From NCBI RefSeq assembly GCF_022631375.1, contig NZ_JALBGC010000007.1, positions 62,001-126,000 of the forward strand: a stretch of DNA of 64,000 bases, read 5' to 3'. This document shows positions 35,682 through 42,688 of this stretch, in pieces. Position 1 is the stretch's first letter. Each line of letters begins with the position of its first letter. This DNA comes from Hymenobacter cyanobacteriorum. GTDB lineage: Bacteria > Bacteroidota > Bacteroidia > Cytophagales > Hymenobacteraceae. The translations under genes were made by a program, and so were the position numbers. A model generated the notes under the pieces. It ran no database searches. It was not told where the DNA came from and saw only the letters and a list, made by a program, of their open reading frames with translations.

Positions 35682-35698
35682 GTTCTAAGGAGGACTGC

Positions 35699-36106
35699 TT
35701 AAGCCACTAGGGCTACTACCGCCCCAGCCTGGTCCAGCACGCGACGTAAGGCCATTTCCAGCAGGCGGCGGTTCAGTTCAGCGCGCTGCTGACGGTAGAA
35801 GGCGTACTCGTTGGCGGTGAAAACGCCTGTTATCAGGCCCACCACGGTATAGCGCAGTTTGGTGTTGCGGCCCAGAAGTTCGGTTAGCTGGTGGTGCTGG
35901 TCGGTGGGGCGCAGGGTGATGTGGTGGTCGCGCACGAAGTCGGCCACCACGGCCAGCAGCAGGTCGTTTTGCAGCTTGAGCACCGGGCGTAGCGTGGTGT
36001 GCAGGAAGGCCCCGACGGTGCCGTCCGCATCAGTAATTTCGGCGGCGATGACGGGGCGCAGAGCGAGTAGAGCCACATCGGGCCGAGGAAATACAGAAAC
36101 GGGCAT
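35699..36106 (-). CDS. hypothetical protein (135 aa)
   Basis: I do not recognise a family. From ATG 36104-36106 the product starts MPVSVFPRPDVALLALRPVI and is mainly helical, with FLHTTLRPVLKLQNDLLLAV and a C-terminal ANEYAFYRQQRAELNRRLLE. No signal peptide or membrane segment is clear. The upstream extension is Arg-rich and probably noncoding. It lies 50 bases downstream of the methyltransferase gene on the same strand and is likely in the same transcript. Confidence 0.7.
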   Translation of the reverse strand: MPVSVFPRPDVALLALRPVIAAEITDADGTVGAFLHTTLRPVLKLQNDLLLAVVADFVRDHHITLRPTDQHHQLTELLGRNTKLRYTVVGLITGVFTANEYAFYRQQRAELNRRLLEMALRRVLDQAGAVVALVA

Positions 36107-36156
36107 GGCGGGCGAAAGCAGGGAAACCGGCGCGCCTGCCAATGGTTGCGCGTCGG

Positions 36157-36690
36157 CTACACCACGCCCAGCTTCACCAGCGCATCCCAGAGCACCACGC
36201 CGGCGGCTACGCCCACATTGAGCGAGTGCTTGGTGCCGAACTGCGGGATTTCCACGGCCACGTCGCACAGCGCCAGCACGGCGTCTTCGACACCGAACAC
36301 CTCGTTGCCCATCACCAGGGCCAGCGGCCGGCCCGGCTCGGGCCGAAACTGCGGCAGCAGCACGCTACCGGTGGTTTGCTCCACGGCGGCCACCTGGTAG
36401 CCGGCGGCTTTGAGGGCGGTCACGGCGGCCACAGTTTCGGCGGCATATTCCCAGGCCATCGATTCCTCGCTGCCCAGCGCGGTTTTGGTGATTTCGCGGT
36501 GCGGCGGGCGCGGCGTGTAGCCGCAGAGGTAGATTTTTTCGAGCGCAAACGCGTCGGCGGTGCGGAATATCGCCCCCACGTTGTGCATGCTGCGCACGTT
36601 GTCGAGCACCAAAACCACGGGGCTTTTGGGCGTACTTTTGAAGTCATCGACCGAGGCCCGGTTCAGCTCGGCCATTGTGAGTTTTCGCAT
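36157..36690 (-). CDS. SpoU/TrmH-type RNA 2'-O-methyltransferase (short form)
   Basis: 177-residue SPOUT methyltransferase. VLVLDNVRSMHNVGAIFRTA is motif 1 with the catalytic Asn/Arg; LALVMGNEVFGV and IPQFGTKHSLNVGVAAGVVL are motifs 2 and 3 that form the SAM-binding knot. It lacks the N-terminal RNA-binding domain of longer TrmH/RlmB proteins. Target is probably tRNA or rRNA ribose, not determined. Confidence 0.92.
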   Translation of the reverse strand: MRKLTMAELNRASVDDFKSTPKSPVVLVLDNVRSMHNVGAIFRTADAFALEKIYLCGYTPRPPHREITKTALGSEESMAWEYAAETVAAVTALKAAGYQVAAVEQTTGSVLLPQFRPEPGRPLALVMGNEVFGVEDAVLALCDVAVEIPQFGTKHSLNVGVAAGVVLWDALVKLGVV

Positions 36691-36850
36691 GGAAATAGCG
36701 CGAACTTTGCGGTTCGCTTTGTCGGTTTAAAATAGGGTGGCCGGCGGGTTTGATGCGTTTCGTCAAGCCGCCTCCGCTGCTGCGGAAGCTGCCGCCTTTT
36801 CCTTGTTCACATCAAAAAGCCGCGCCCTGCAAAGGTCGCGCGCCGTTGCC

Positions 36851-39634
36851 TTGCCTGCACCCAAAAAAGAATTCGTTATCAAATCCGTCGGCCCCGACCA
36901 CTTCACCGTGCCCATCCCGGCCGTGAGTGAAACGCCGCTGATGAAGCAGTACTACCAGCTCAAGCAGCAGCATCCGGGCGCGGTGCTGCTGTTTCGGGTG
37001 GGCGATTTTTACGAGACGTTCGGCGAAGATGCCGTCACGGCCAGCCGCATTCTCGACATCACCCTTACCAAGCGCGGCGCAGGCAGCAGCAGCGAAGTGG
37101 CGCTGGCCGGCTTCCCGCACCATTCGCTCGACAACTACCTGCCTAAGCTGGTGCGCGCCGGACAGCGCGTGGCCATCTGCGACCAGCTCGAAAACCCCAA
37201 GGAGGCCAAGGGCCTCGTCAAGCGTGGCATCACCGAACTGGTGACGCCCGGCGTGAGCATGCACGACAACGTGCTCGAACGCCGCTCGAATAACTACCTC
37301 GCCGCCATTCATTTCGGTAAAACGGAGGCTGGTATTTCCTTCCTCGATATCAGCACCGGCGAATTCCTGGCCGCGCAGGGCACGCTCGATTACCTGGGCA
37401 AGCTGATGCAGAATTTCAGCCCCGCCGAAGTGCTGTTTTGCAAGAAAAGCCGGGGCGAGTTCGAACTGCACTTCGGCCCCGACTACTGCACCTACGCGCT
37501 GGACGACTGGGTTTTCGGGGCCGACTACGCCCACGATACCCTCACGCGCCACTTCCGCACCACCTCGCTCAAAGGCTTCGGCGTCGATAACCTGAAGGAA
37601 GGAGTCATTGCGGCCGGCTGCATCCTGCACTACCTCGCCGAAACCAAGCACACCGACATCCAGCACATCGCCAGCCTCGGCCGCCTGGAGGAGGACAAGT
37701 ACGTGTGGCTCGACCGCTTCACGGTGCGCAACCTGGAACTGGTGCAGGCCCAGCACCCCGGCGGCGTGCCCCTCATCGACGTGCTCGACCAGACCCTGAC
37801 GCCCATGGGCGCCCGCCTGCTGCGCAAGTGGATAGTGCTGCCCCTGAAGGAGGTAAGCCAGATTCAGCGCCGCCTCGATACCGTGGCTGCGCTGGTGGCT
37901 GATGAGGAATTGCTCGGCGACCTCACCCAGCATTTGCGTCAGATAAACGACCTGGAGCGCCTGATTTCCAAAGTCGCCGTGCGCCGCGTGAACCCGCGCG
38001 AGCTACTCCAACTCGCCCGCGCCCTCGAAGCCGTCGCGCCCATGCGCGAGCGGCTGGCCGCCTCCGGCGTGCGCGCTCTCGTGAAACTGGCCGAGCAGCT
38101 CAACCCCTGTGCCAACCTGCGCCAGGAAATCTTCGCCAAAATCAAGCCCGACGCGCCTATCCTCACCAACCAGGGCGGCGTGCTGAATTCGGGCGTTGAT
38201 GCCGAGCTGGATGAGCTGCGGGCGCTGGCTTTTTCGGGTAAAGACTTTCTGTTGCAGCTGCAGATGCGCGAGCAGCGCAACACCGGCATCTCGTCACTAA
38301 AAGTGGCTTATAACAAAGTGTTTGGCTACTACCTCGAAGTCACCAACGCCCACAAAGACAAGGTGCCCGCCGAGTGGATTCGCAAGCAAACGCTGGTGAA
38401 CGCCGAGCGCTACGTAACCGAGGAACTGAAAACCTACGAGGAGAAAATCCTCAATGCGGAGGAAAAGCTCTTCGTGATTGAGCAGCGCATCTACAACGAC
38501 CTTGTGCTGGCCGCGCTCGATTTCGTGCCTCAGATTCAGCAAAACGCCCGCGCCATTGGCGTGATGGACTGCTTGGCCAGCTTCGCCCTCACGGCCCGGC
38601 AGCAGCGCTACGTGCAGCCCGTGGTGAACGACGGGACGTTGCTCGATATCAAAGCCGGCCGCCATCCCGTCATCGAGCGCCAACTGCCGCCCGGCGAAAG
38701 CTACATCCCCAACGACATCTGCCTCGACCAGGACGACCAGCAGATTGTGGTGATAACCGGCCCCAACATGGCCGGCAAATCGGCCCTGCTGCGCCAGACG
38801 GCCCTTATCGTGCTGCTGGCTCAAATCGGTTCCTTCGTACCCGCCGATGCCGCTACCGTGGGCATTATCGACAAGATTTTCACCCGCGTGGGTGCCTCCG
38901 ACAACCTGAGCAAGGGCGAAAGTACCTTCATGGTGGAGATGACCGAAACCGCCTCCATTCTGAATAACCTCTCGGACCGCAGCCTCGTGCTGATGGACGA
39001 AATCGGGCGCGGCACCAGCACCTACGACGGCATCAGCATCGCCTGGGCCATTGTGGAGCACTTGCACAACAACCCCAAAGCCCGGGCCAAAACCCTCTTC
39101 GCCACCCACTACCACGAGCTCAACCAGCTGGCCGACGACTGCCCCCGCGTGCGCAACTACAACGTGGCCGTGAAGGAAGCCGACGGCCGCATCCTGTTCC
39201 TGCGCAAGCTGCAGCCCGGCGGCTCCGAGCACAGCTTCGGCATCCACGTGGCGCGGCTGGCCGGCATGCCCACCAGCGTAGTGCTGCGGGCCAATGAAAT
39301 TATGCACCACCTCGAAGTAGAGCGCACCAGCGCCGGGGTGGAGGATGGTGTAGCGACGGAATTTGATGATGTGCTGGCCGGCATCGAGCCGAATGGCAAC
39401 GGCAGCCGCGCCGGGATTGCCGTACCGCCGCCCCGTGAGCCGGCCCAGCCCAAGCCCCGCGCCACCGCGGCCGTGGCCACCGCGCCGCGCGCCCAGCTCA
39501 GCATCTTCGAGCCATCCGACCCAGCGTTGGAACGCATCCGCGAGCTGCTGCAGAACCTCGATGTGAACACGCTTACGCCTATTGAAGCGCTGATGAAGCT
39601 GAACGAGTTGAAGCTGACGTTAGGGAAAGGTTAA
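36851..39634 (+). CDS. mutS: DNA mismatch repair protein MutS
   Basis: 927-residue mismatch-recognition ATPase if started at TTG 36851 (reads MPAPKKEFVIKSVGPDHFTV); a GTG at 36737 would add 38 Ala/Ser-rich residues and is less likely. The mismatch-binding wedge RVGDFYETFGEDA has the conserved Phe and Glu. The ATPase contains Walker A ITGPNMAGKSALLRQ, the signature LSKGESTFMVEM and Walker B LVLMDEIGRGTSTYDG, then FATHYHELNQL. The C-terminal tail includes a Pro/Arg/Ala linker and a dimerisation helix (ALERIRELLQNLDVNTLTPI). Confidence 0.96.
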   Translation: MPAPKKEFVIKSVGPDHFTVPIPAVSETPLMKQYYQLKQQHPGAVLLFRVGDFYETFGEDAVTASRILDITLTKRGAGSSSEVALAGFPHHSLDNYLPKLVRAGQRVAICDQLENPKEAKGLVKRGITELVTPGVSMHDNVLERRSNNYLAAIHFGKTEAGISFLDISTGEFLAAQGTLDYLGKLMQNFSPAEVLFCKKSRGEFELHFGPDYCTYALDDWVFGADYAHDTLTRHFRTTSLKGFGVDNLKEGVIAAGCILHYLAETKHTDIQHIASLGRLEEDKYVWLDRFTVRNLELVQAQHPGGVPLIDVLDQTLTPMGARLLRKWIVLPLKEVSQIQRRLDTVAALVADEELLGDLTQHLRQINDLERLISKVAVRRVNPRELLQLARALEAVAPMRERLAASGVRALVKLAEQLNPCANLRQEIFAKIKPDAPILTNQGGVLNSGVDAELDELRALAFSGKDFLLQLQMREQRNTGISSLKVAYNKVFGYYLEVTNAHKDKVPAEWIRKQTLVNAERYVTEELKTYEEKILNAEEKLFVIEQRIYNDLVLAALDFVPQIQQNARAIGVMDCLASFALTARQQRYVQPVVNDGTLLDIKAGRHPVIERQLPPGESYIPNDICLDQDDQQIVVITGPNMAGKSALLRQTALIVLLAQIGSFVPADAATVGIIDKIFTRVGASDNLSKGESTFMVEMTETASILNNLSDRSLVLMDEIGRGTSTYDGISIAWAIVEHLHNNPKARAKTLFATHYHELNQLADDCPRVRNYNVAVKEADGRILFLRKLQPGGSEHSFGIHVARLAGMPTSVVLRANEIMHHLEVERTSAGVEDGVATEFDDVLAGIEPNGNGSRAGIAVPPPREPAQPKPRATAAVATAPRAQLSIFEPSDPALERIRELLQNLDVNTLTPIEALMKLNELKLTLGKG

Positions 39635-39695
39635 ATTTTTCGGGCTGAAAATGAAGCAGAAAGGCCTCTGGGATGAAAATTTCCACACCTGGCAC

Positions 39696-39725
39696 TTGCA
39701 TCCCCAAAAAATCGCCCTACCTTTG
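39696..39725 (+). promoter_or_regulatory. Bacteroidota promoter of tRNA-Gly
   Basis: TTG at 39696-39698 and TACCTTTG at 39718-39725, separated by 19 bases, match the Bacteroidota TTG-N19-TAnnTTTG consensus exactly. The -7 box ends 40 bases before the tRNA 5' end. Confidence 0.8.
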
Positions 39726-39765
39726 TCGCACCATTCAGCACAACGAAATTTGTTCTGAACCTCCT

Positions 39766-39841
39766 GCGAGAGTAGCTCAGTTGGTAGAGCGCGACCTTGC
39801 CAAGGTCGAGGTCGCGAGTTCGAACCTCGTCTCCCGCTCCA
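39766..39841 (+). tRNA. tRNA-Gly (GCC)
   Basis: A complete 76-base cloverleaf with encoded CCA. Anticodon arm CGACC-TTGCCAA-GGTCG gives anticodon GCC; D arm GCTC..GAGC and T arm GCGAG-TTCGAAC-CTCGT are normal. The acceptor GCGAGAG pairs with CTCCCGC except for an A-C opposition at pair 4. Confidence 0.95.
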
Positions 39842-39847
39842 AGAATT

Positions 39848-39878
39848 AAAAAGGCTGTCTTCGGACAGCCTTTTTTGT
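39848..39878 (+). terminator. terminator after tRNA-Gly
   Basis: AAGGCTGTC-ttcg-GACAGCCTT hairpin flanked by A's and followed by a T-run directly after the tRNA; a stable UUCG tetraloop terminator. Confidence 0.93.
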
Positions 39879-39897
39879 TTGTTTTTATCCTGCTTAC

Positions 39898-40389
39898 GTG
39901 GCTGCTACCCGCAAATGCCTGAGCACCGACGACGAGTTCCGGCTGGCTGTGGCCGAAAGCTTGTCGGTGCGGCAGGTACTGGGCCGTATCGGGCTGGTGC
40001 CGGCCGGCGGCAACTACAAAACGGTACACGTCCGCATTGCCAGGCTGGGGTTGGATACCAGCCACTTTACGGGGGCAGCCTGGAATCAGGGGGAGCGGTA
40101 CCGCATGCTCGGCCCGGCTTTTTCCTGGGAAAATGTGTTGGTTGAGAATTCAACCTATACATCAACCTACCGGCTGCGTAACAGATTGATTGAACACGGA
40201 CTGAAAGAAGCCAAGTGCGAGAGCTGTGGCTTACTTGAGTGGCGGCAGGAGCCTATTCCATTAGAGCTTCACCATGTCAATGGCATCAACAATGACCACC
40301 GACTTGCTAACTTGCAGTTGCTTTGCCCCAATTGCCATGCGCTAACCGATAGTTATCGAGGCAGGAATCAAAGCAGGAAAAAGGCGTAA
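39898..40389 (+). CDS. HNH endonuclease family protein
   Basis: 163-residue protein, start GTG 39898. The C-terminal half is an HNH nuclease: CESCGLLEWRQEPIPLELHH (CxxC and the catalytic His pair) and NLQLLCPNCHALTDSYRGRN (Asn, CxxC, His), so a zinc-stabilised betabeta-alpha fold. The N-terminal part (TDDEFRLAVAESLSVRQVLG) resembles a helix-turn-helix seen in phage and bacterial HNH genes. It sits alone between two tRNA genes, each followed by its own terminator, so it must have its own promoter or depend on read-through. Function could be phage-derived or defensive; not shown. Confidence 0.88.
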   Translation: MAATRKCLSTDDEFRLAVAESLSVRQVLGRIGLVPAGGNYKTVHVRIARLGLDTSHFTGAAWNQGERYRMLGPAFSWENVLVENSTYTSTYRLRNRLIEHGLKEAKCESCGLLEWRQEPIPLELHHVNGINNDHRLANLQLLCPNCHALTDSYRGRNQSRKKA

Positions 40390-40397
40390 CTGCCTAT

Positions 40398-40480
40398 GCC
40401 AGAGTGGTGGAACGGTATACACGAAGGTCTTAAACACCTTTGCCTTCACGGGCTTACGGGTTCAAATCCCGTCTCTGGTA
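40398..40480 (+). tRNA. tRNA-Leu (TAA)
   Basis: 83-base class II tRNA with long variable arm (GCCTTCACGGGC). Acceptor GCCAGAG pairs with CTCTGGT (one G-T), anticodon arm AAGGT-CTTAAAC-ACCTT gives TAA, T arm ACGGG-TTCAAAT-CCCGT. CCA is not encoded. Confidence 0.95.
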
Positions 40481-40485
40481 CACAG

Positions 40486-40520
40486 AAAAAGTCCTGCCCG
40501 CGCGTGGCAGGACTTTTTTT
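40486..40520 (+). terminator. terminator after tRNA-Leu
   Basis: AAAAAGTCCTGCC-cgcgcgt-GGCAGGACTTTTTTT; a 10-12 bp stem followed by a T-run, immediately after the tRNA. Confidence 0.94.
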
Positions 40521-40606
40521 ATTGCTTCGGAAGCGTGCCGGCTCGGTGCCGATTGATGGTTACTTTTGGTGCTGGCTCCTCTTTCTCACCGCCTGGTTTT
40601 TATCTG

Positions 40607-42238
40607 GTGAAGCTCTTTCTGTTCGTTTGCGGGTTGCTGTTGAGCGTACTGCCTTTGCGGGCCGTGGCGGACGCGGGCACGGCCGACAGCCTGCTAATGG
40701 AGCTTAACCAGGCCATTGCTCATAAAAAGGAGTACGACGGGCAGCGCCTGAACCGCATTGCGGTGCTCACGGCGGATTTTGCGTCGTCAGAGGTCAACGA
40801 TAACACGAAGTTTGACCTGGGGCTGCGGATTTACGACGAGTATAAAGCGTTTAAGTACGATTCGGCGTTTGCTTACTGCCAGAAGATTACGCGGCTGGCG
40901 GCGCAGCTGCGCAACCCCGAAAAGATTGAAGTGGCCAAGCTGAAGCTGGCGTTTGTGCTGCTTTCGTCGGGCTTGTTCAAGGAGACGTTTGAAACGTTGG
41001 AGCGCATCGACCCGCGCCAATTGACGACGGCCGATAAGCAGATTTTTTATTTCCTGCGGGCTCGCGCCTACAGCGACCTCGGCGACTTTAACCAGGACCA
41101 GACGTACCGACCGGCTTACTACGCCAAAGCGCTGGCCTACGCCGATACGGCGCTGCAGTTTGCCCGGCCCGGTTCCTACGAGGATTTGTCGGTACGGGAG
41201 TTTCGGGCGCAGAAGACCAACAACCTGGCGGCTGGCGCGGCCGTGTACGAGCAGATTCTGCGGCTGCCGCGCCTCACGCTGCACCAGCTGGCCGTGAGTG
41301 CCAGCACCACGGCCTACGTGTACGAGCTGGCCGGGCAGCCCGAAAAGGCGTTTGAACTGCTGCTGGTGTCGGCCATTGCCGACGTGAAGACGGCCACCAA
41401 GGAAACCACGGCCATCTTCAAGCTCTCGGACTACTGCTACCGGCAGGGCGATTTGAAAAATGCCTACACTTTCATTAAAGAAGCGCGCGAGGATGCGACC
41501 TTTTATAAGGCCCGGCAGCGGCAGATTGAAATCAGCCACGTGTCGTCCATCATCGAAGGGCAGAAAATCAACATCATTGAGAACCAGCGCAAGTCGCTGA
41601 AAACCTACGCCATCATCATGACGCTGCTGGCAGGCGTGGTGATTGGCTTTGCGGTGGTGAGCGTACGGCAACTGCGCCGCCTGCGCAAAGCCGACCAACT
41701 GATTTTTGCCACCAACCGTGAGCTGCTGGCCCGCAACGGCGAGCTGCACCAGCTGAACAACGGCCTGAACGAAGCCAACAAGATTAAGGAAGAGTATATC
41801 GGCTACTACTTCCACAACAACTCGCAGTACATCGACAAGCTGGAGACGCTGAAGAAGCGGGTGGAGGCGCTACTGGCCAGCAAGCAGTACGCCGGCGTGC
41901 AAAAGCTGGTGGATGGTGTGAACATCAAGACCGAGCGGAACGAGCTATTGAAGGGTTTCGACACGGTGTTCCTACGGCTCTTTCCGAACTTCATCGCGCA
42001 GTTCAACGAGCTGTTTCGGCCGGAAGACCGGGTGGCGCTGCCCGACGACCAGCTGCTGACCACGGAGCTGCGCATCTTCGCGCTCATCCGGCTGGGCATT
42101 GCCGACAGCGAACAAATCAGCCGGATGCTGGGCTACTCCATAAATACAATTTACACATACAAGACGCGGGTGAAGAACCGCTCGCTGCTGCCCAACGAGG
42201 AGTTCGAGGCGCGGGTGCAGGCCATTCAGGCGGTGTAA
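40607..42238 (+). CDS. DUF6377-type membrane-anchored transcriptional regulator of the glucan locus
   Basis: 543 residues if started at GTG 40607, giving a signal-like helix (KLFLFVCGLLLSVLPLRAVA); ATG 40556 is an alternative. Residues about 30-340 are TPR-like helices. A membrane helix follows (TYAIIMTLLAGVVIGFAVVS), then a coiled coil (LIFATNRELLARNGELHQLN) and a C-terminal LuxR-like HTH (ELRIFALIRLGIADSEQISR, then NTIYTYKTRVKNR). This arrangement, with a sensor outside and DNA-binding region inside, matches the DUF6377 family often found next to SusC/SusD genes. It is the obvious regulator of the glucan genes that follow. Confidence 0.85.
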   Translation: MKLFLFVCGLLLSVLPLRAVADAGTADSLLMELNQAIAHKKEYDGQRLNRIAVLTADFASSEVNDNTKFDLGLRIYDEYKAFKYDSAFAYCQKITRLAAQLRNPEKIEVAKLKLAFVLLSSGLFKETFETLERIDPRQLTTADKQIFYFLRARAYSDLGDFNQDQTYRPAYYAKALAYADTALQFARPGSYEDLSVREFRAQKTNNLAAGAAVYEQILRLPRLTLHQLAVSASTTAYVYELAGQPEKAFELLLVSAIADVKTATKETTAIFKLSDYCYRQGDLKNAYTFIKEAREDATFYKARQRQIEISHVSSIIEGQKINIIENQRKSLKTYAIIMTLLAGVVIGFAVVSVRQLRRLRKADQLIFATNRELLARNGELHQLNNGLNEANKIKEEYIGYYFHNNSQYIDKLETLKKRVEALLASKQYAGVQKLVDGVNIKTERNELLKGFDTVFLRLFPNFIAQFNELFRPEDRVALPDDQLLTTELRIFALIRLGIADSEQISRMLGYSINTIYTYKTRVKNRSLLPNEEFEARVQAIQAV

Positions 42239-42355
42239 AAGATGCTGGGGTGAGTAGTAGCTCACCCGCTGAGCAGGGGCCATCAACAAGGAGGTAGATG
42301 GGGGCTGAAAGAGCCGCGGGCAACCGAAGAAACGGCTAGCGTGAAGCGGTATTTT

Positions 42356-42379
42356 CAGGGGCTTCGGCCCCTTTTTTTG
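42356..42379 (+). terminator. terminator after the regulator gene
   Basis: CAGGGGC-ttcg-GCCCCTTTTTTT: short GC stem with UUCG loop and T-run, 118 bases after the regulator stop, separating it from susC. Confidence 0.85.
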
Positions 42380-42463
42380 TGGAAATCAGGCTTCGTTTGG
42401 CCTATATCAGGCTCATATTTTCAGGATTGAATTAGGGGGTAACTGATTATAAACCAAGTGTGT

Positions 42464-42498
42464 TTTGGTTGATAGGGTTAATATTTTTCATACTTCGG
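42464..42498 (+). promoter_or_regulatory. possible susC promoter
   Basis: TTTG at 42464-42467 and TACTTCGG at 42491-42498 with 23 bases between resemble the TTTG / TAnnTTTG pair, in the most AT-rich part of the gap. Two mismatches in the -7 element. Leader to ATG 42689 would be about 180 bases. Confidence 0.35.
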
Positions 42499-42688
42499 TT
42501 TGACAAATTTACCTGGGGGAGGAGCGGGGATAGTTTTGCTCAACTCCCCACCCCAAACGATTGCTGCAAGACGCCAAAAAGGGCTGCTGAAAGCGGACGG
42601 TAGGATGGGAGGAAAAGAGGCTGAATGGGGCGTAGCAACGCGCTGCCCGACGGCCCTCACTTTTTTGTCACCAGCCCTAATCCCACCC

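Larger units (their letters stand above)
42239..42688. other. 450-base regulatory region upstream of susC
   Basis: No gene is supported. It holds a small hairpin (GGGTGAG-tagta-GCTCACCC near 42250-42269), a terminator at 42356-42379 and a possible promoter at 42464-42498. The 42270-42355 segment is purine-rich and not recognised as a riboswitch. Confidence 0.5.

Noticed and set aside
39898..40389. homing endonuclease within a tRNA intron
   Set aside because: Both flanking tRNAs are complete and uninterrupted, each with its own terminator.
42239..42360. riboswitch upstream of susC
   Set aside because: Structured-looking purine-rich sequence, but no known riboswitch core could be matched and a terminator with upstream position fits the end of the regulator transcript better.
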